In this document: positions 25,862-36,000 of the stretch, piece by piece | Numbering within the stretch: the stretch's first letter is position 1 | Layout of the letters: every line of letters starts with the position of its first letter | Assembly: GCA_946480465.1 (NCBI GenBank) | Contig: CAMLJY010000004.1 | Coordinates: forward strand, 62,001 to 126,000 | Direction: 5' to 3' | Length of the DNA stretch: 64,000 bases | Source: an uncultured Burkholderiales bacterium | Lineage (GTDB): Bacteria; Pseudomonadota; Gammaproteobacteria; Burkholderiales; Burkholderiaceae | Program-made: the position numbers and the translations under genes | Notes under the pieces: model-generated | Databases searched by the model: none | Seen by the model: only the letters and a program-made list of their open reading frames with translations | Told to the model about the DNA's origin: nothing

Positions 25862-26563
25862 TCAGCGCACGACGAACGGCAGCTGCAACGCACCCATGCG
25901 CTGGCCGTCCCGGCCCTGGATCAGCTGGGCCTGGAAGTCGACCTGCCGCACGCGGCTGTCGAGATCCGGGAAGTACAGAAAGCCCGACACGCTGCCGCCG
26001 GCCTCGATCACCCCTTCGGGAATCGCCATTTCCAGCATGTCCCGCGTCGGCAGCCGCACCGTCCAGCGCGGGTAGTAGGTGTCGTAGTACACGGGGCTGT
26101 AGGTCCACGGGTGGGCCCAGTGCGGCAGCCCGGGGTAGTGCCGCACGTACCAGGGCGCCAGGTAGAAGCGCGAATGCGTGAAGCGCGGGTGGACTGTCAC
26201 CGGCGTGTCGGCGGTCTGCGTCACGCTGCCCTGGATGCGCAGCGGCGGCAGCGGGGTGTAGTGCGTGCCGCGGCCGGTGGCGATCGAGAAGTCCTCGTAG
26301 CGCACGCGCACCGGCTGGTCGCTGCGGTTGTCGATCGTCACCAGCAGCGGCGTCAGCTCGCTCGACAGGTCGTCGGGATAGCCTGACCAGGCGCCGGCCT
26401 GGACCGTCATGCGCACGCCCGCGTTCTGCGTGACCGCCGCCAGCGGCTGGCCGGGCACCAGCTGCGCGCGCTCGGCGGGCATCAGCTGCGGCTGCGCACA
26501 GGCGGCCATCAGCGCCAGCGCGGCAAGGGCCGGTGCACCCAGGGTCATGGAGGGCAGATTCAT
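25862..26563 (-). CDS. putative lipoprotein, unknown function
   Basis: A 233-aa exported protein. The lipobox is ALMAAC at about residue 19. An Ig-like beta-sandwich region follows (LLVTIDNRSDQPVRVRYEDF), then a Tyr/Trp/Pro/His-rich middle (APWYVRHYPG, YSPVYYDTYYPRW) and a C-terminal sheet with GVIEAGGSVSGFLYFP. The family is unnamed to me; similar lipoproteins are common in Burkholderiales. AAGGAGTT before the ATG at 26563 fixes the start. Confidence 0.65.
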   Translation of the reverse strand: MNLPSMTLGAPALAALALMAACAQPQLMPAERAQLVPGQPLAAVTQNAGVRMTVQAGAWSGYPDDLSSELTPLLVTIDNRSDQPVRVRYEDFSIATGRGTHYTPLPPLRIQGSVTQTADTPVTVHPRFTHSRFYLAPWYVRHYPGLPHWAHPWTYSPVYYDTYYPRWTVRLPTRDMLEMAIPEGVIEAGGSVSGFLYFPDLDSRVRQVDFQAQLIQGRDGQRMGALQLPFVVR

Positions 26564-26986
26564 GTCGAACTCCTTCAAAGCGTCGTCATGCCGGGGCGGA
26601 GCAAACGGGGGCCCTGGCATGGCGCGGCGGGCACGGCAGGCGCGCCGCCGGATCGTGGGTGCAAGCCGCTGTGGTCGGCGGGCGTGCCAAATGGCCGGCC
26701 TTGCAGCCCGAAACGCGGCGATCACCCGCGGTGGCCCGTCGCTCGAACGCGGAAGGCATCCACCAAGGAGGGAAGGCCTGGCGTTCGAAAGACGCGGCCA
26801 TTTCCGCCTGCCGGGATGGGCGGCCGCGGACCTGCGTCACGGATGCGCGGGGATGCGCCGGCCTGTACTGAACGAGGCCGTGCCTTCTGGCGGCGGCATG
26901 ACCACGCGTGGTGTGCCACGGCGGGATCGATCCTTGCCGCCGGTTGCCATCACCTGCGCTGATGCTTCGAACGGGGGAGGGCGGTC

Positions 26987-27505
26987 ATGTTCTTCGACAG
27001 CTGGGACGGGTTGGCAAGGGTGGCCATCGTGGGTGTACTGGCCTACCTCGGGCTGGTTCTTCTGCTGCGGGTTTCCGGCAAGAGAACCTTGTCGAAGTTG
27101 AATGCCTTCGATCTTGTCGTGACGGTCGCGCTCGGTTCGACGCTGGCGACGGTCCTGCTCTCGCGTGACGTTGCCCTGCTGGAAGGGCTCCTGGCCTTCG
27201 CGATCCTGATCGGCATGCAGGCCGGGATCACGTGGCTGTCGGTGCGGTCGCTGCGTGTCGCCGGCCTGGTGAAGTCGGAGCCTGCGCTGCTTGTCTTCGA
27301 AGGGCGGTTCCTGGCGACGGCGCTCAAGCGCGAACGGATGACGGAAGACGAGGTTTGGGCGGCGATCAGGGCGGACGGGTGCGCGGCGATCGATCAGGTT
27401 GCCGCCGTCGTGCTGGAAACGGACGGGAGCCTGAGCGTGCTGAGGGCGCAGGCATCGGCAATGGGGGTTTCCGCGTTGCACGGCGTCAAGCGGCAGGGAG
27501 CGTAA
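26987..27505 (+). CDS. YetF-like DUF421 membrane protein, copy 2
   Basis: A 172-aa paralogue of 9079-9597 with the same layout: membrane helices (VLAYLGLVLLLRVSGKRT, VTVALGSTLATVLLSRDVAL) then a soluble domain (KSEPALLVFEGRFLATALKR, ETDGSLSVLRAQ). The N-terminal 80 residues differ from copy 1 at only a few positions, while the last 20 diverge more. The leader bases before the ATG (GGAGGGCGGTC) are shared with copy 1. Confidence 0.85.
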   Translation: MFFDSWDGLARVAIVGVLAYLGLVLLLRVSGKRTLSKLNAFDLVVTVALGSTLATVLLSRDVALLEGLLAFAILIGMQAGITWLSVRSLRVAGLVKSEPALLVFEGRFLATALKRERMTEDEVWAAIRADGCAAIDQVAAVVLETDGSLSVLRAQASAMGVSALHGVKRQGA

Positions 27506-27603
27506 AGCTTCGTTCCCGTGCCTGATCACCGACGCGTGCCTGTCGTGGAACCGGCGCCGCGGCACGGCCTCGAAAAGCTGAGCTGCACGAAAGGAGCCAG
27601 ACG

Positions 27604-28038
27604 ATGACGACGATGAAGTACCTGCAATCTGTCTGCGCCGCGGCGGGCCTGTGTGCCGCCGCGGCGGCAGGCGCGGCCACCACCGGCACCAGCGTGGCCG
27701 GTCATCCCTACGTCAGCGGCGGGGTCGGCAACAGCGAACAGCAGGCGCTGCGGGCGGACCGCGGCCGCTACAGCCTGTGGGCCGTGACCGCCGCGCGCGG
27801 ATCAGGGGCCTATCTCGCCGAAGTGCGCGTGCGCGTGACCGACGAGCAGCAGCGCACCGTGTTCGACCGCGAGCTGGACGGGCCGTGGCTGATGATCGAC
27901 CTGCCGCGCGGGCGCTACACCGTGGAGGCCAGCCACGACGGACAGACGGTGCGCCGCACTGCTTCCATCGGCGCGGGCGGGCCTCAGCGCATGGTGCTGT
28001 ACTTCAATGTCCCCGGGGCCGATGCGCGCGCAGGCTAG
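27604..28038 (+). CDS. secreted small protein with carboxypeptidase-regulatory-like fold
   Basis: A 144-aa protein. The signal peptide ends near AAAGAAT. One beta-sandwich domain has YSLWAVTAARGSGAYLAEVR, GPWLMIDLPRGRYTVEASHDG and a closing strand RMVLYFNVPG. The turn LPRGRYTVEAS is typical of carboxypeptidase-regulatory/transthyretin-like folds. Function is unknown. AAAGGAGCC precedes the start. Confidence 0.6.
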   Translation: MTTMKYLQSVCAAAGLCAAAAAGAATTGTSVAGHPYVSGGVGNSEQQALRADRGRYSLWAVTAARGSGAYLAEVRVRVTDEQQRTVFDRELDGPWLMIDLPRGRYTVEASHDGQTVRRTASIGAGGPQRMVLYFNVPGADARAG

Positions 28039-28116
28039 GTTGTGCCGCGCGCCGCCCGGCGGCGCTGGCCACGGTGCCTGGCGCGCCGGGCAGTGAAAAC
28101 CTTGCGGAGACTGACC

Positions 28117-28689
28117 ATGCTGGCCATCACGACCCAGGCGGCGCACAGCAGCGAGCAACTCGCGCTGAGCCGCATCTACCTGTTGCTGTTCCCGGTTCCC
28201 GTCGTGCTCTTCGTCGGCGCGCTGTGCACCGACGCCGTCCATGCCGCCACCGGAGATCCGGGTTGGCTGCATTTCTCCGAATGGCTGATTGCGGCGGGAT
28301 TCGGGCTGGGCACATTGGCGGCCATGGTGCTCCTGATCGAGTTCATCACCAATGCGGCACTGCGGCGGGCCGGACGCGGCTGGGCGCACCTGCTGATGTT
28401 CATGGGCGCGATGGCCGTGGCGCTGGCCAATTCAATGGTCCATGGCAGCAGCGGCCGCACTGGCGACGTGGTGCCGTACGGGCTGGTGCTGTCGGCCGTC
28501 GGCGCGGCCCTGGCGCTGGGCGCCGCGGCGACGCTGTTCCGCGCCCGCGCCAGGCCATTGCACGGGGGGTTCGATGGCGGTGCCGATGCCGCCGAGCTGG
28601 CCGGGCGGCGAGAAGGAGAGGCCGGGACGACGCGCGCCGGCGGCAACCGGCGCCCGGGCACGCCGGGTGCCGCCCATCGTGTCCGTTGA
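28117..28689 (+). CDS. DUF2231-like four-helix membrane protein
   Basis: A 190-aa protein with four membrane helices (LLLFPVPVVLFVGALCTDAV, WLIAAGFGLGTLAAMVLLIE, LLMFMGAMAVALANSMVH, YGLVLSAVGAALALGAAATL) followed by a charged cytoplasmic tail of about 45 residues. The early P-x-P and CTDAVHAATGDPGWLHFSEW pattern is that of DUF2231. The start MLAITTQ at 28117 was chosen because upstream codons are basic and uncharacteristic. Function is not known. Confidence 0.65.
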   Translation: MLAITTQAAHSSEQLALSRIYLLLFPVPVVLFVGALCTDAVHAATGDPGWLHFSEWLIAAGFGLGTLAAMVLLIEFITNAALRRAGRGWAHLLMFMGAMAVALANSMVHGSSGRTGDVVPYGLVLSAVGAALALGAAATLFRARARPLHGGFDGGADAAELAGRREGEAGTTRAGGNRRPGTPGAAHRVR

Positions 28690-28739
28690 ATCGCAATCCG
28701 CGCAGCCGCCTCGGCGCTGCCGGGAAAAAGGAGTTGATC

Positions 28740-29177
28740 ATGAAGGTACGTGACGTGATGACTGTGGACGTAGCGGTGGCGAACCCGGAACAGACCATCG
28801 GGGAAGCGGCGCAGCTGATGGCCGAACGTGACATCGGCGCGCTGCCGATCGGCGAGGACGACCGGCTCGTCGGCATGGTGACGGACCGCGATCTCACGGT
28901 GCGCGCGCTTGCCGAAGGCCGCGGGCCGGAGACGCCGATCCGCGACGTGATGTCCGACGAGGTGATGTACTGCTTCGAGGACGAGGACCTCGACGAGGTG
29001 GCGGACAACATGGCCGACGTACAGGTCCGGCGCATGCCGGTGGTGAACCGCGACAAGCGCCTGGTGGGCATCGTCTCGCTGGGCGACGTAGCCAGCTGGG
29101 AGGAGGCGGACACGACGGGACGGGCCATCGCGGGCATTTGCACCCCGGGGGGGCCGCACTCGCACACCGCGCGCTGA
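28740..29177 (+). CDS. CBS-pair protein
   Basis: A 145-aa stand-alone CBS-domain protein. Two modules are visible: residues 1-60 (MKVRDVMTVDVAVANPEQTI, ALPIGEDDRLVGMVTDRDL) and 66-122 (IRDVMSDEVMYCFEDEDLDE, RMPVVNRDKRLVGIVSLGDV). Such proteins usually bind AMP, ATP or SAM and act as energy sensors. AAAAAGGAG precedes the ATG. It closes the second stress gene group. Confidence 0.85.
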   Translation: MKVRDVMTVDVAVANPEQTIGEAAQLMAERDIGALPIGEDDRLVGMVTDRDLTVRALAEGRGPETPIRDVMSDEVMYCFEDEDLDEVADNMADVQVRRMPVVNRDKRLVGIVSLGDVASWEEADTTGRAIAGICTPGGPHSHTAR

Positions 29178-29718
29178 GCGGTACCGCTGGCAAACGGACA
29201 CATCGCCAGATCGTGCGTCGATAACGTGCTAGGGGCGCGGCTGCCGATGATCCGCCTCGCGGGTGGTTCGGCAGCCTCGGCGGCGCAGCGGTTGGCGGCA
29301 GCGCGCGGGGCGCGGGCCGGGGCACGCGGCGCTCCCGGCGCCTGGGCGTACGCCCTCGCTGGCCGTTGGTTCCACCGGGGCGGCGCGCAGCTTGCGCAGC
29401 GCCACGAAGGAAGGCCCGTGGCCGGAAGCCGGCGGGCGCGGCATCCCCGGTGCCCGCCGGCTGACCGCCGGACGGGTTTTTCAAGAGTTGCTCGGCTGCA
29501 GGCCGATGTGCCGCGTAGCTAACGTGTAATGCGAGCGACATTGCGTCACTTGTGCCTTGGCACCACGGATTCCGGCGCTGGATCATGGTGGCGTGTGTGG
29601 TGCCGCGATGTTGCTGAACTGCCCGGCCGGGGCCGCGTGCCTTCGCCGTCTCGGCGCGGCGGTGCCGCCGCGCCGCCGAGCCGCCGAGCCGCGGGCCCGT
29701 CCCTTGCCGCGACCGGGC
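29178..29718. other. intergenic region before the pentapeptide gene
   Basis: These 541 bases contain no gene I can support. A strong hairpin (29427-29462) lies inside and is listed separately. A minus-strand frame at 29229-29444 is Arg/Pro-rich and looks like GC-driven noise. At about 29500-29560 GC drops locally (TAGCTAACGTGTAATGCGAG), which could hold a promoter for the downstream gene. Confidence 0.35.
29427..29481 (+). terminator. strong hairpin with distal T-run
   Basis: AGCCGGCGGGC (29427-29437) pairs perfectly with GCCCGCCGGCT (29452-29462) over a 14-base loop. Five T follow at 29477-29481, 14 bases after the stem. This spacing is longer than in a standard intrinsic terminator, so it may be a transcript-end stabiliser. 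Confidence 0.35.
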
Positions 29719-30468
29719 ATGAGCACCTCGTCCCGCCCCTTGCCCCCCACCCCGGCCGCGCGCCGGCCCGACGACGGCCGCCGCGCCGACCCCGGCAGCC
29801 GCGGCCGCTGCCGTGCCGGACTGCACCCGCGGGTGCTGGTCCTGGCACTGGCCCTGGGCGGCATCGGGGCATATGCGGCCGATGCCCCGGTGGTGCCCGA
29901 CGGCGTGCAGGCCTGCCGGCGCGAGCCCGGTGCCCTGTGCATCGAGGCGCGGCTGGCCGGTGCCGACCTGCGCGCCGTCGCGATGCGTGGCGCGGACTTC
30001 TACCGGGCCGACCTGCGGGCGGCCGACCTGCGCGAAGCCGACCTGCGCGCCGCCAACCTGCAGAACGCGCGGATGTCCGGTGCGCAGCTGCAGCAGGCTC
30101 GCCTGGGCGAGGCGGACCTGCGCCGTGCGGTGCTGCGTGGGGCGGAACTGGAGCGCGCGGTTCTGGCTGGCGCGCAGTTGGACGACGCGGACCTGCGCGG
30201 CGCGGATCTGCGCCGGGCGGACCTGAGGCTGGCGCACCTCCACGGTGCCGAGCTGGCCGGGGCCCACCTGCAGGGGGCGGACCTTCGGCGCGCCGACCTG
30301 AGCGCGGCACAGCTCACCGGCGCGTTGCTCGACGGCGCCGACCTGCGCGGCGCGGTACTGCGCGATGCCGAGCTGGACGCAGCGACCTTGGCCAATGCAC
30401 GCATCGACGCCACCACCGTGCTGCCGCTGCGCATGCGCGCGGCGCTGGGCGAGCCGCCGGTGCGGTAG
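29719..30468 (+). CDS. exported pentapeptide-repeat protein
   Basis: A 249-aa protein. A basic Pro/Arg-rich N-terminus is followed by one hydrophobic segment (VLVLALALGGIGAYAADA) and then about 22 consecutive pentapeptide repeats of the A(D/N)LxxA type (LAGADLRAVAMRGADFYRAD, LREADLRAANLQNA, LRGADLRRADLRLAHLHG). Such repeats form a right-handed quadrilateral beta helix about the size of a DNA duplex; some members protect gyrase, but exported ones have unknown roles. The start at 29719 places a standard signal; the frame is open further upstream. Confidence 0.8.
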   Translation: MSTSSRPLPPTPAARRPDDGRRADPGSRGRCRAGLHPRVLVLALALGGIGAYAADAPVVPDGVQACRREPGALCIEARLAGADLRAVAMRGADFYRADLRAADLREADLRAANLQNARMSGAQLQQARLGEADLRRAVLRGAELERAVLAGAQLDDADLRGADLRRADLRLAHLHGAELAGAHLQGADLRRADLSAAQLTGALLDGADLRGAVLRDAELDAATLANARIDATTVLPLRMRAALGEPPVR

Positions 30469-30574
30469 CGCCGCCGCCACTGGCCTCCCAAGCCTTCGGC
30501 TGGTCCATCCGCACGGCCGCGGAGGTACGGCGCTTGCCCGGACCTGTGCGAAGCACATGCAAGGAACCACCGCC

Positions 30575-31066
30575 ATGAACACGACAGCACAGAGCCGATG
30601 CCAGGCACTGCTCGCGGTGATGCCGCGCCTGCGTGTCGCCGGCCTGGCCCTTGCCGCGGCGCTCGCCAGCGGTGCCGCCTGGCCCCAGCCGTACGAGCAG
30701 TCCGCCGGTGCCTACACGCTGCGGGCCAGCGTGGTGTCCAGCATGGACGTCGCCGAATCCACCGCGCGCGAACATGGGCTCGACCGTTCGCCGGTGCACG
30801 GCGTGCTCAACGTCACCCTGCTCGAGCGGCATGGCGGGGATGCGCCGGCGGTGCCGGCGCGGGTGGAGGCGAGCATCACCAACCTGTTCGGCGCGCCCCA
30901 CAGCGTGGAGCTGCGGGAGACGCGCGTGGGCGGCTGGGTCTCGTACACCGGCAGCTTCCGGCATGCGCCGAGCGAGGTGCTGAACTTCAGCATCAACGCG
31001 CAGCCGGAGCAGGGCGGGCCGCGGGTGGAGCTGGCCTTTCGCGAACGCATGGGCCGCCGCCGCTAG
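30575..31066 (+). CDS. DUF4426-like secreted protein
   Basis: A 163-aa exported protein with its signal peptide ending near AAWPQPY. The domain is DUF4426-like: YTLRASVVSSMDVAESTARE, HGLDRSPVHGVLNVTLLER and FSINAQPEQGG with a final strand RVELAFRER. Function unknown. AAGGAACC precedes the start. The next gene (tamA) begins 26 bases after its stop, so they may be cotranscribed. Confidence 0.65.
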   Translation: MNTTAQSRCQALLAVMPRLRVAGLALAAALASGAAWPQPYEQSAGAYTLRASVVSSMDVAESTAREHGLDRSPVHGVLNVTLLERHGGDAPAVPARVEASITNLFGAPHSVELRETRVGGWVSYTGSFRHAPSEVLNFSINAQPEQGGPRVELAFRERMGRRR

Positions 31067-31092
31067 CCGGCCCGGTTGTCGCTGCGCGTCAA

Positions 31093-33039
31093 ATGCAACG
31101 GCTGACCGTCACACCGTGCCCCGTCGCAGGCGCGGTTCCCGGGGTCGCGCGCGGGGCACTTGCGGGTGCCGCTGCCGCCGCGGCACCCGCCCTGGTGCGG
31201 GCGGCTGCGCTGATGGCCCTGGGCGTGGCCTGCCTGCTGCTGGCCGGCTGCGGCCTGCTGCGCCGCGACGAAGCCGAGGCCGACGCAGCCTCGGCGCCGC
31301 CGCGTCGGCCCGCCCCCGCGGTGCAGGTGGAAGTGCGCGCGCCGGGCGAGCTCGCCAAGCTGCTGTCCACGCACCTCGACCTCGCCCGCCTGCCGCCGCG
31401 TGCGGACGCCGCGCCCGGCAGCCCCGGCATCAGCGAGGCCGAGCTCGAACGCCAGATCGCGCAGGTGCCGGCCCAGGCGCGCGAGCTGCTGGGCACCGAG
31501 GGCTACTTCGAGCCCAGCATCGACGTGCAGCGCCTGCCCGCGGACGGGCCGCGGCCGGCCGTGCGCCTCGTCGTGCAGCCGGGCCCGCGCTCGCTGGTGC
31601 GCGACGTGCGCATCGACGTGCAGGGCCCGCTGGCCGATCACACCCGCGAGCAGGCGCCGCAGGCGCGCGCCGCCCAGCGTGCCCTGCGCCACGGCTGGCC
31701 GCTGCCGCCGGGCGCGCCTTTCCGCAACGCCGAGTGGTCCGAGGGCAAGCGCGATGCGCTGGCGCAGCTGCGCGCGCAGGGCTACATCGGCGCCGAGTGG
31801 GCCCACACGCGCGCGACCGTGCATGCCGACGACCGGCGCGCCGACCTCGAGCTGGTCGTCGACAGCGGGCCGCTGTTCCGCACCGGTGTCCTGCGCATCG
31901 AGGGCCTGCGCCGCCATGACGCGCAGACGGTGCGCAACCTGGCCGACTTCGGGCCGGGCGCGATCGCCAGCGAGCAGCGGCTGCTGGACTTCCAGGAGCG
32001 CCTGGCCAACAGCGGCCTGTTCGACGCCGCCACCGTGCAGTACCTGCCCGAGTCCGGCGCCGCGAACACGGCCCCGGTGCTGGTGACGGTGAACGAGCGC
32101 ACGCTGCAGGAAGCCACCCTGGGCCTGGGCATCGATGCCAACGTGGGCTTGCGCGGCTCGCTCGAGCACCACCACCGCCGCGTGCTCGGCCGCGCGCTGA
32201 CCGCGCGCAACCGGGTGGAGCTCAGCAGCGTGCGGCGCGCCTGGGAGGGCGAGCTGAGCACGCACGCGTTGCCCGGCTTGTGGCGCAACCTGGTGGGCGG
32301 CGCGGCCGAGCGCATCGAGTCGGACACCGACGTCGTCACCGCCACCCGGGTGCGCGTGGGCCGCGCCCAGGACAAGCACTCCATCGACCGGCTGGTCTTC
32401 GTCGAGGCCGAGCGCTCGCGCCAGCGCGGGCCGGCCGGGCGGCTGGACTCGAGCGCGCTGTCCGCGCATTACCACGGCATCTGGCGCGAGGTGGACAACG
32501 TGCTGCTGCCCACCCGCGGCCACGTGTTGGCCGGGCAGGGCGGCGGCGGCATCGCCAGCGCCGACCCCGGCCGGCGCGGTCCCTTCGCCCGGCTGTACGC
32601 ACGCTGGCACTATTACCGGCCCATCGGCCGCAGCTGGCACCTGGCCACGAGGCTCGAGGCCGGGCAGGTGTTCGCGCGCGAAGGCGTGGTGGCGCCGGAG
32701 TCGATGCGGTTCCGCGCCGGCGGCGAGGAGTCGGTGCGCGGCTACGGCTACCGCGAGCTGGCGCCAGTGGTTGATGGTCAGGTCACGGGCGGCCGCGTGC
32801 TCGCCACCGCCAGCGCCGAAATGGCGCGGCCCTTGCTGAAGCGGCTGCCCGAGCTGTGGGGCGCGGTGTTCGTCGATGCCGGGCGCGCGGCTGATCGCTG
32901 GTCCGACCTGAAGCCGGCCGTGGGTGTGGGCGTGGGCCTGCGCTACCGCAGCCCGATCGGGCCGGTGAAGCTGGACCTGGCCTATGGCGAGGAGGTCGAC
33001 CGCTTCCGCTTGCACCTCACCGTGGGCGCGACCTTCTGA
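31093..33039 (+). CDS. tamA: TamA outer-membrane barrel, translocation and assembly module
   Basis: A 648-aa Omp85-family protein. POTRA-like domains occupy about residues 85-330 (RSLVRDVRIDVQGPL; LVVDSGPLFRTGVLRIEGLR). The barrel region carries the family signature FRAGGEESVRGYGYREL and ends in GLRYRSPIGPVKLDLAYG with a C-terminal aromatic (TVGATF). TamA with TamB moves phospholipids and some outer-membrane proteins to the outer membrane. An early LLLAGC lipobox (Cys53 from the 31093 start) suggests the N-terminus may be lipidated, unlike the E. coli protein. An alternative start at 31213 would make that Cys residue 13. tamB follows after 5 bases. Confidence 0.9.
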   Translation: MQRLTVTPCPVAGAVPGVARGALAGAAAAAAPALVRAAALMALGVACLLLAGCGLLRRDEAEADAASAPPRRPAPAVQVEVRAPGELAKLLSTHLDLARLPPRADAAPGSPGISEAELERQIAQVPAQARELLGTEGYFEPSIDVQRLPADGPRPAVRLVVQPGPRSLVRDVRIDVQGPLADHTREQAPQARAAQRALRHGWPLPPGAPFRNAEWSEGKRDALAQLRAQGYIGAEWAHTRATVHADDRRADLELVVDSGPLFRTGVLRIEGLRRHDAQTVRNLADFGPGAIASEQRLLDFQERLANSGLFDAATVQYLPESGAANTAPVLVTVNERTLQEATLGLGIDANVGLRGSLEHHHRRVLGRALTARNRVELSSVRRAWEGELSTHALPGLWRNLVGGAAERIESDTDVVTATRVRVGRAQDKHSIDRLVFVEAERSRQRGPAGRLDSSALSAHYHGIWREVDNVLLPTRGHVLAGQGGGGIASADPGRRGPFARLYARWHYYRPIGRSWHLATRLEAGQVFAREGVVAPESMRFRAGGEESVRGYGYRELAPVVDGQVTGGRVLATASAEMARPLLKRLPELWGAVFVDAGRAADRWSDLKPAVGVGVGLRYRSPIGPVKLDLAYGEEVDRFRLHLTVGATF

Positions 33040-33044
33040 ACGCC

Positions 33045-36000
33045 ATGGCGGACCTGCCCAGCCGCCGCCGTTGGCCGCTCATCCTCGGTGTCAGCGGCGC
33101 GGCCGTGCTGGGCCTGCTGGTGCTGCTGGGCGGGGCGGCCTGGTGGCTGTGGCGCAGCGAGGCCGGCTTCAGCTGGCTGCTGCAGCAGGTGCCCGGCCTG
33201 GAGCTGCGCGGCCGCGAGGGCCGGCCCGACGGCGGGCCGTTCCGGGCCGAATCGCTGGTGTGGCGCGGTGCCGGCTTCTCGGTGGAGGTGGACGGGCTGG
33301 CCTGGCGCGACCTCGGGTGGCGCTGGCGCCCGCATGAGCGCGCCTGGCTGCGCATCGAGATCGACGCGCCGCAGGCGCGCCGCGTTCAGGTGCGCACCGA
33401 GCCCGGGCCGGAGCCGGCGCCAGAGCGCGGCGGTGCGCCGTCTTCGCTGGTGCTGCCGCTGGAGCTGGTGCTGCACCGGCTGGCGGTGCAGACCTTGCGG
33501 GTGAACCAGCAGCCGCCGCTGCAGGGGCTGGCCGGCGAGTTGCACCTGGGCGACGAGCAGGGGCGGCTGCACCGCATCGGCCCCCTGGTGGCGCAGCGGG
33601 CGCCGGCGGCCCTGTCGCTGCAGGCGCAGGTCGGTGCCGTCGGTGACCTGCGCGTCAGCGGGCGCCTGCAGGCCACCAGCCTGGCCGGGGCGCCGGTGCC
33701 GTGGCGCGCCGAGGCGGTGCTGGGCGGCACCGTGCCACGGCCGACCGTCGAGGCGCGGCTGGCCGCCGGCGCGGGCGGGGCGGCCGGGCGCGCGGACCTG
33801 CAGGCCACGCTCGCGCCCTTCGCGGCCTGGCCGCTGCTGGCCTTGCAGGCGCAGGCCCAGGCGCTGGACCTGGCCGCGCTGCAGGCCGGCTGGCCGGTCA
33901 CGCGCCTGGGCGGCCGTGCCGTCGTCACCAGCACCGGCGCCGAGCAGCCCGCCACGGCCGAGCTGGCCCTGCGCAACGAGGCGGCCGGCCCCTGGTCCGC
34001 CCAGCGCCTGCCGGTGCAGGCGGTGCAGGCCACGCTGCGCGCCCGCCCGGCGCGGCCGGATGCGCTGGAGGCCCGCATCGAGACACTGCAACTGCACGGC
34101 CACGGCGATGCCGGGCGCTTGAGCGGCGAGGGCCGCTGGGTCGGCGAAGAGCTGTCGCTCGACCTGCTGTTGCAGGCGCTGCAGCCGGCGCGGCTGGACG
34201 AGCGGCTGGCCGCCATGCACCTGGGCGGGCCGTTGCGGCTGCGCCTGTCGGGGCTGGGGCTGCCTTGGGCGGCCGGTGCTGCGCCGGCATCGGCGGCCCC
34301 CGCGCTGTCCGGCACGGTCGGTGCCGAGCTGGCGGGCCGGCTCGGCCGTGTCGACGGCCGGCCGGGCGAGCCGCTGCGCATCGCGCTGGCGGCGGCCTTT
34401 GAACGGCCGGCCCCGGGCCGGCTGCAGGTGGCCCTTGAGCCCTTGCGGGTGCAGGCGGCCGGATCGTCGGTGGCGCTGGAAGGCCGTGTGCGGCGTGATG
34501 CCGCGGCGAACTGGGCCGCCACGGTCGCAGGCCGTTTCGAGCGCGTCGATCCCAGCCAGTGGTGGGCCGGCGCGCCGGGCTCGGCCTGGCGACGCGGACG
34601 CCATGCCCTGGCCGGGCAGTTGACGGCCGACCTGCGCTGGCCGGCCGCCGCGCCTGGTGCCGAGCCGCAGGGCTGGCACGCCCTGTTGCGCCACCTGCGC
34701 GGCGAGGCCCGCGTCGACATCGCGCCCAGCCGGCTCGCCGGCCTGCCGCTGGAGGGCGAGCTGCGCCTGGCCGGCGGCGAGTCCGCCACGCGTGTCGAGG
34801 CCCGGCTGCAAGCTGCAGGCAACCGCGCCGAGGGCCGCCTGGAGGCGGCCGACGCCGCCGCGCGCGACCGCTGGCACCTGAAGGCCGATGCGCCGGCGCT
34901 GGCGCGGCTGGCGCCCATCGGCCGCCTGCTGCCCGTGCTCGAAGCCTGGTGGCCGCGCCAGGGCAGCCTGCAGGCCGAGGCCGATGCCGCCGGGGCCTGG
35001 CCGGTGCTGACGACCGAAGGACGCATGCAGGCGCGCGCGCTGGTGCTGGGCCCGCCGCCTTCCGGCACGGCGCGCGGTGCAGGTGACGGCCCGGCCCCGG
35101 GCGCCGCCGCCGAACGCGTGGACCTGCGCTGGCAGGCCACGCCCGGACGTCCGGCGGCGCCGCTGTCGCTGGTGCTCGATGCCCGGGGCCTGCGCCAGGG
35201 CGGCAGGCGCATCGAGACGTTGTCCGCCCGCGTGGACGGCACGCTGGCGGCCCACCGCTTCGAGCTGCAGGCCGCCAGCCCCGTGCGGCCGCCGGCCTGG
35301 ACCGATGCCTTGCTGTCCGGCGGCGGCGCCCCGCCGCGCGGCACCGCGCTGGCGCTGGCCGGCGAGGGCCGGCGCAACCCCCTCGCCGATGGCGCCGTGC
35401 GCTGGCTGTGGCAGCTGTCCACGCTGCGCCTGGGCCCGCGCGGCGGCGGCGCGCCCTGGCTTCAGGCCGGTGGGCTGGAGGCGGCGCTGCGCCTGGCGCC
35501 GGACGGCAGCGTCGCCGCGGCCGAACTGGCGCCGGGCCGGCTGCGCCTGCGCGAGGCCGTGCTGCAGTGGCACCAGGCGCTCTGGCACGCCGGTGCCGGC
35601 GGCGCGCCGCCGCGGGTGCGGCTGGCGGCCGAACTCGAACCGCTGGCCGTGGTGCCCTGGCTGCAGGCCTGGCGGCCCGACCTCGGCTGGCAGGGCGACC
35701 TGCGCGTCGGCGCCACCCTGCGTGTGCACGGCGCCGGCACGCTGGAGGCCGATGCGGTGGTCCAGCGCACGGCGGGCGATCTGGCCGTGCAGGTGGACGG
35801 CGTGCGCCGCACGCTGGGCCTGAGCGCGCTGCGCTTCGCGCTGTCGGCCCAGGGCGGCACCTGGCGCCTGCGCCAGCAGGTGGCCGGCGCGCAGATCGGC
35901 AGCATCGAAGGAACGCAGACGGTGCGCGCCGCGCCCGGCGCGCCGTGGCCCGGGGCGCAGGCGCCGGTCGAGGGCACGCTCGAGGTCCGCAGCGCCGGAC

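Noticed and set aside
29229..29444. Minus-strand 71-codon frame before the pentapeptide gene
   Set aside because: Arg/Pro/Gly-rich, no ribosome site, no homology; it overlaps a hairpin.
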